A program made the position numbers and the translations under genes. Shown piece after piece: positions 60,455 to 64,000 of a stretch of 64,000 nucleotides of DNA; within the stretch, counting starts at the first letter, position 1; each line of letters begins with the position of its first letter. The DNA comes from Streptomonospora litoralis. GTDB taxonomy: Bacteria > Actinomycetota > Actinomycetes > Streptosporangiales > Streptosporangiaceae. The notes beneath the pieces were generated by a model that saw only the letters and a list, made by a program, of their open reading frames with translations, ran no database searches and was not told the DNA's origin. The stretch lies in assembly GCF_004323735.1 (NCBI RefSeq), contig NZ_CP036455.1, forward strand, positions 677,101-741,100, given 5' to 3'.

Positions 60455-61780
60455 TTAGAGGACGACTACCCCATCGCGGTTGATCGGGGCGGTGGTGCGG
60501 CCGTCCTCGTGCACCGACGCGGGATCCAGCCGGCGCAGTACACCGCGGGTGTCCAGGAGCAGCCGCGCGTGCTCGGTCAGCAGTTTGGGCGTGTAGGCGC
60601 TGTGGTCGGTGAGCAAAATGGTCAGGTCGGCCTCGGCCATGGCCTGCTCCAGGTCGGTGGCCCGGGGCAGCGGCTCGCCGTTGAGGCTCCACTCCTCGAC
60701 GTGCGGGTCGTGGTAGGTCAGCGTGGCGCCCTTCTCGGCGAGCTTGCGGGCGACCGGGCGGGCCGGCGATTCGCGCTGGTCGGCGATGTCGGCCTTGTAG
60801 GTGACGCCCAGTAGCAGCACGCGCGAGCGCGACAGCGCCAGCCCCGCGTCGTTGAGCAGTTCCAGCGAGCGCTGCAGCACGTATGAGGGCATGCGCGCGT
60901 TGATCTCCTGGGCGAGTTCCACGAACCGGAACGGATAGCCCAGGGTCTTGACCTTGTAGGAGAGGTAGTTGGGGTCGATCGGGATGCAGTGGCCGCCCAC
61001 CCCGGGGCCGGGGTAGAAGGCCTGGAACCCGAACGGCTTGGTGGCGGCGCAGGAGATGGCGTCCCAGAGGTCGACGCCCAACTCCTGGCAGAAGATCGCC
61101 ATCTCGTTGACCAGGGCGATGTTGACGTGCCGGTAGGTGTTCTCCAGCAGCTTGGCCATCTCGGCCTCGCGGGTGCCCTGCGCCTGCACGACGGTGTCGA
61201 CGAAGCGGCGGTAGAAGGCCGCGGCGGTTTCGCCGCAGCGCTCGGTCATGCCCCCGACGACCTTGGGCGTGTTGGCCACGCCGAACGTGGCGTTGCCGGG
61301 GTCGATCCGCTCGGGCGAGAAGGCCAGGTGGAAGTCGGACCCGGCGACCAGGCCGGACTCCTCCAGCAGCGGCCGCAGCACCTCCTCGGTGGTGCCCGGG
61401 TAGGTGGTGGACTCCAGGACGACCAGGGTGCCCGGGGCCAGGTGGGCGGCTATGGCCCGCCCGGCAGCGGCGACCGCCCCGAGGTCGGGGCCGCCCTCGT
61501 CCGAGAGCGGGGTGGGGACGCAGATGACGACGTTGCGCGTACCGGCGATCACCGAGGCGTCCGTGCTGGCGGTGAAGCCGCCCTCGACCATCTCGGCGAT
61601 GTCCGCAGAGTCGAGGTCGTCGATGTGCGAGTGGCCGGAGTTGAGGCCGTCGACGACCGCGGGGCTGACTTCCAGTCCGGTGACGGCGAGCCCGGAGCGC
61701 GTGGCCTGGTGGGCCAGCGGCAGGCCGACGTAGCCCAGACCGATGACGACCAGATCCGATGTTGGGGTAGCGACGTCCAC
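60455..61780 (-). CDS. nucleotide-sugar dehydrogenase (UDP-HexNAc 6-dehydrogenase, WbpA/WecC-like)
   Basis: A 441-residue enzyme that oxidises a UDP-HexNAc to the uronic acid. The NAD loop is VVIGLGYVGLPLA (11-23), VVLESTTYPGTTEEV (120-134) is the family's second motif, and the catalytic cysteine is Cys265 in GPGVGGHCIPIDP (258-270). This GGHCIPxDP form separates it from the UDP-glucose dehydrogenase at 41977-43308 (GGGCLPKD). The GTG at 61780 has GAGGGTGA upstream; ATG 61804 and GTG 61837 are longer alternatives with poorer sites. Together the two dehydrogenases point to an acidic polymer with more than one uronic acid. Confidence 0.92.
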   Translation of the reverse strand: MDVATPTSDLVVIGLGYVGLPLAHQATRSGLAVTGLEVSPAVVDGLNSGHSHIDDLDSADIAEMVEGGFTASTDASVIAGTRNVVICVPTPLSDEGGPDLGAVAAAGRAIAAHLAPGTLVVLESTTYPGTTEEVLRPLLEESGLVAGSDFHLAFSPERIDPGNATFGVANTPKVVGGMTERCGETAAAFYRRFVDTVVQAQGTREAEMAKLLENTYRHVNIALVNEMAIFCQELGVDLWDAISCAATKPFGFQAFYPGPGVGGHCIPIDPNYLSYKVKTLGYPFRFVELAQEINARMPSYVLQRSLELLNDAGLALSRSRVLLLGVTYKADIADQRESPARPVARKLAEKGATLTYHDPHVEEWSLNGEPLPRATDLEQAMAEADLTILLTDHSAYTPKLLTEHARLLLDTRGVLRRLDPASVHEDGRTTAPINRDGVVVL

Positions 61781-62270
61781 TGGGTCACCCTCGCCTTCGT
61801 TCATTATCCAGGTGGGACTTCCGAGGTGCCGTTGCACTGCCAGGTCGATCCCTGCCTACGCGTGCAGCACTCCTGGCGCTTGCTATGACCAAGGACGCGT
61901 GGACGCGGCCGCACGTTGGCATCAGCGGCGGCCTGTGACCTGTTGCGGACAGTTTCGCGGTTCGACCCTGCGGGTTCCCGATCCGGTGTACGGCGTGCGT
62001 CGATCATTGCCCGGTGCGCCCTGACGACTGCATAAGCGCAGGGGAGCACGCTGTCGTGGTTCCCGACTGTAGAGCAGCGCAACAGTGCCACCCCGCTGTA
62101 CCAACCATTCGTTTGGAGGAATTTACCTCCAGGCCACCTGTGATTTCGCGTTTAACCGCTTTGGTGCCGAATGGCGGATGAATGGTGGAAACGCCCAGGA
62201 AGGAGGATTTTCCGGGGTGGTGCCGCGTGGGCGCGGCTCGGGTTCGCCGGGGCGGCCCTGACTCACCCGT
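61781..62270. other. gene-free stretch between two minus-strand polymer genes
   Basis: About 490 bases. The part 62040-62170 is AT-richer than its surroundings, and a small perfect hairpin TGGAGG-AATTTA-CCTCCA lies at 62114-62131. It may hold the promoter of the dehydrogenase gene and the terminator of the next gene. No protein-like frame. Confidence 0.4.
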
Positions 62271-63998
62271 CTACCAGCCGCCGCGCAGGTCCCGGTACGA
62301 CTCGATGTACCGGTGCGCCGCGGCCTCCCAGGTCCGGTGGCGGCCGACGCGCTCGCGGGCGGCCCGGCCGTAATCGGAGCGGGTCTCGGGGTCGGCGGCC
62401 AGCTTCTCCAGGCAGTCGGCGAGCTCGCCGGGGCACTCCGGCGGTACGACCTCGCCGGTCGTCCCCGGCTCGACGATCTCCCGCAGCGCGTCCAGATCAC
62501 CCGCCACCACCGGAAGTCCTCCGGCCATCGCCTCGACCGGCTTCAGCGGTGTCACCAGCCGGCTCACGCGCTCGTCGCGCCGCGGCACGCAGAAGACGTC
62601 CAGGGCGGCGTGGTGGCGGCGGACCTCGTCGGCGGGCACGCGCCCGGGGAAGTGTGCCGCCCCTTCCAGGCCGGCCGCGGCGGCGCGTTCGCGCAGGGCG
62701 CCGAGTTCCGGGCCGTCGCCCACGATCAGCGCGTGCGCCGCCACCCCGCGGCGGCGCAGCTCGGCGACGGCGTCGACCAGCGTGTCCAGGCCCTCGTAGC
62801 TGTAGCAGCTGGTGGTGGTGCCCACGACGAAGTCGTCGGCGCCGATTCCCAGTTCGCGGCGCAGCCCGCCGCCGTCGGGCAGCGGTTCCAGGAAGGACTC
62901 GTCCACCGCGTTGGGCACCACGGTCACCTTGGCGGGATCGACGCCGCGGCCGGTGATCTCGGCGCGCATGGTTTCGCCCAGTGTCACCACGAGGTCGGCC
63001 GCGTGCATGCAGGCGGTCTCGCGGGCGCGCTCGGCCCGGTAGTACGCGTCCTCGGTGCTGCGCGAGGGGTCCCGCGAAAGCCACGACTCCTCGAGGAATC
63101 CGCGCACCTCGTAGACGACCGGTGCGCCCAGGCGGCGGCCCAGTTCTAAGGCGAGTTCGGCGTTGCCGTGGTTGCTGGCGGCGTGCAGCACGTCCGGGCG
63201 CAGCCGCTCGGCCAGTGGCAGCGCCAGGCGCAGCCCCGCCCGCAGCTCCGCGGCGTGGTCGGCGGGCGCCAGCCAGGGCAGCAGCCGGTGGTAGCGGATG
63301 CCGTCGACCTCCACGTTGCTCCGGGTGTCGAAGACCCCTTTGCTCAGCGGATAGCCCGCGCGGGTCGCCACGTGCGGCTCCAGGCCCGCTGCGCGCTGTC
63401 CCAGGGCGATGCGGTGGGTCCGCTGGGTGTAGCCGGCGTTGGTGTGCGGCAGTGCGTTGGTGACCAGATGTAGGATCCGCAGGCCGGTATCGGTCGATTC
63501 CTGATCGTTCATCGTGTCGTGGTGTAGCGTTCGCCCCCTCGGCGCTACCGTGAGGGGGTGCCACTGGCCCGGGGGGTCTTCACGGACCGCGCGGCCTGTC
63601 GTCAGTGCCAGCCGATGCGCCAGTCCGGCGCGGATCCGGCCCTCGGGCAGTCTCGCGATCAGTTCCTCGGCCGGCCCGGGCTGCTCGACCGCCAGCGCGA
63701 ACGCCGCGAACCGGGCGACACGACGGTTGGAGGCTCCATGGGCGGCGCCGCGCACGGTGTCGAGCGCCTCCGCCCGGCGGCCCGCGTCCCACAGGGCGTA
63801 GGCGCGGGCGAGGGCGCCGGTGCGGCCGAGCGCCGAACGCGCGCCCTGGCGTGCCGGTCCCGGCAGCAGCCGCAGGCCGAGCAGCGGCAGCCGAGCGGGT
63901 TCGGTCCTCAGGTGCCGGCAGGTCAGGGTCGCGGTGAAGGTGGCCGCTTTCACGAAGTTGCGCACGGTGGGGTATCCAACCACGTCTGAGTGATCCAC
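62271..63998 (-). CDS. family 4 glycosyltransferase (WbuB-like), start near the window edge
   Basis: The frame is open for 575 residues. Residues ~165-575 form a complete GT4 enzyme: ILHLVTNALPHTNAGYTQRTH (in pieces: LHLVTNALPHTNAGY), VVYEVRGFLEESWLS, TVVPNAVDESFLEP, and the donor motif TPLKPVEAMAGGLPVVAGD. The first ~160 residues are Arg/Ala-rich with a helical, TPR-like look (AYALWDAGRRAEALDTVR), an N-terminal extension seen in some actinobacterial GT4 proteins. The GTG at 63998 lies 2 bases from the window end, so the true start may be outside. A shorter form could begin at the ATG before NDQESTDTG (about 63512). Confidence 0.8.
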   Translation of the reverse strand: MDHSDVVGYPTVRNFVKAATFTATLTCRHLRTEPARLPLLGLRLLPGPARQGARSALGRTGALARAYALWDAGRRAEALDTVRGAAHGASNRRVARFAAFALAVEQPGPAEELIARLPEGRIRAGLAHRLALTTGRAVREDPPGQWHPLTVAPRGRTLHHDTMNDQESTDTGLRILHLVTNALPHTNAGYTQRTHRIALGQRAAGLEPHVATRAGYPLSKGVFDTRSNVEVDGIRYHRLLPWLAPADHAAELRAGLRLALPLAERLRPDVLHAASNHGNAELALELGRRLGAPVVYEVRGFLEESWLSRDPSRSTEDAYYRAERARETACMHAADLVVTLGETMRAEITGRGVDPAKVTVVPNAVDESFLEPLPDGGGLRRELGIGADDFVVGTTTSCYSYEGLDTLVDAVAELRRRGVAAHALIVGDGPELGALRERAAAAGLEGAAHFPGRVPADEVRRHHAALDVFCVPRRDERVSRLVTPLKPVEAMAGGLPVVAGDLDALREIVEPGTTGEVVPPECPGELADCLEKLAADPETRSDYGRAARERVGRHRTWEAAAHRYIESYRDLRGGW

Positions 63999-64000
63999 CG

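Noticed and set aside
61960-61990. A GGTTCGA-type T-loop suggesting a tRNA.
   Set aside because: No acceptor stem, D arm or anticodon arm can be placed at the right distances.

Overview
The window is very GC-rich, uses GTG and TTG starts freely, and carries actinobacterial gene families: an LpdA-type quinone reductase, AccA/AccE/AccB acyl-CoA carboxylase, a DtxR-type iron box, DUF3017 and DUF5941-like proteins, and LytR-CpsA-Psr enzymes. It looks like a chromosomal segment of a filamentous actinomycete, plausibly of the Nocardiopsis/Streptomonospora group; the genus is an inference from gene content. No transposase, integrase, phage gene, rRNA or tRNA was seen.

Layout. 1-9.4 kb: a cut gene end, a DUF3017 membrane protein, icd, an LCP enzyme, the Leloir operon galT-galE-galK, and a YihY/BrkB membrane protein. 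10-18.9 kb: a glutamate-cysteine-ligase-like enzyme coupled to an M20 amidohydrolase, adenosine deaminase with a PH-domain membrane protein, an orphan iron box, purine nucleoside phosphorylase, a HicB-HicA pair, a GGCT-like protein and LpdA. 18.9-21.8 kb: a TPM-domain protein with a Met/Gly/Asp-rich tail and a dicarboxylate/amino-acid symporter. 24.2-32 kb: acyl-CoA carboxylase alpha, epsilon and beta subunits, PEP carboxylase and biotin ligase, forming a carboxylation and anaplerosis block. 32-42 kb: a CAP-domain protein, a class III adenylate cyclase, purK, GtrA, a two-component system, an MBL hydrolase, DedA, purE and small proteins. From memory, the order lpdA, GGCT, amidohydrolase, PNP, add and accA/E/B, birA, GtrA, purK, purE resembles Mycobacterium tuberculosis around Rv3275c-Rv3313c, so this is mostly old core chromosome.

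42-64 kb is a cell-surface glycopolymer region. It has UDP-glucose and UDP-HexNAc dehydrogenases, a second LCP ligase, four glycosyltransferases, a Wzm/Wzt-type ABC exporter, an IspD/TarI-type cytidylyltransferase, a GDPD phosphodiesterase, and a compact run of two DUF5941-like membrane proteins, nucleotidyltransferase, sn-glycerol-1-phosphate dehydrogenase and CDP-alcohol phosphatidyltransferase. The simplest reading is synthesis, export and wall attachment of a polymer that includes a CDP-activated polyol phosphate.

The least explained part is a pair of large gene-free composite repeat elements, copy A (22.1-24.1 kb) and copy B (48.5-49.8 kb). Each has an array of ~135-bp direct repeats, a long palindrome, a conserved ~355-bp core and a second array in the opposite orientation. 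Copy B is an inverted copy of copy A. The conservation looks like that of DNA or RNA rather than protein, and I know no name for this element.
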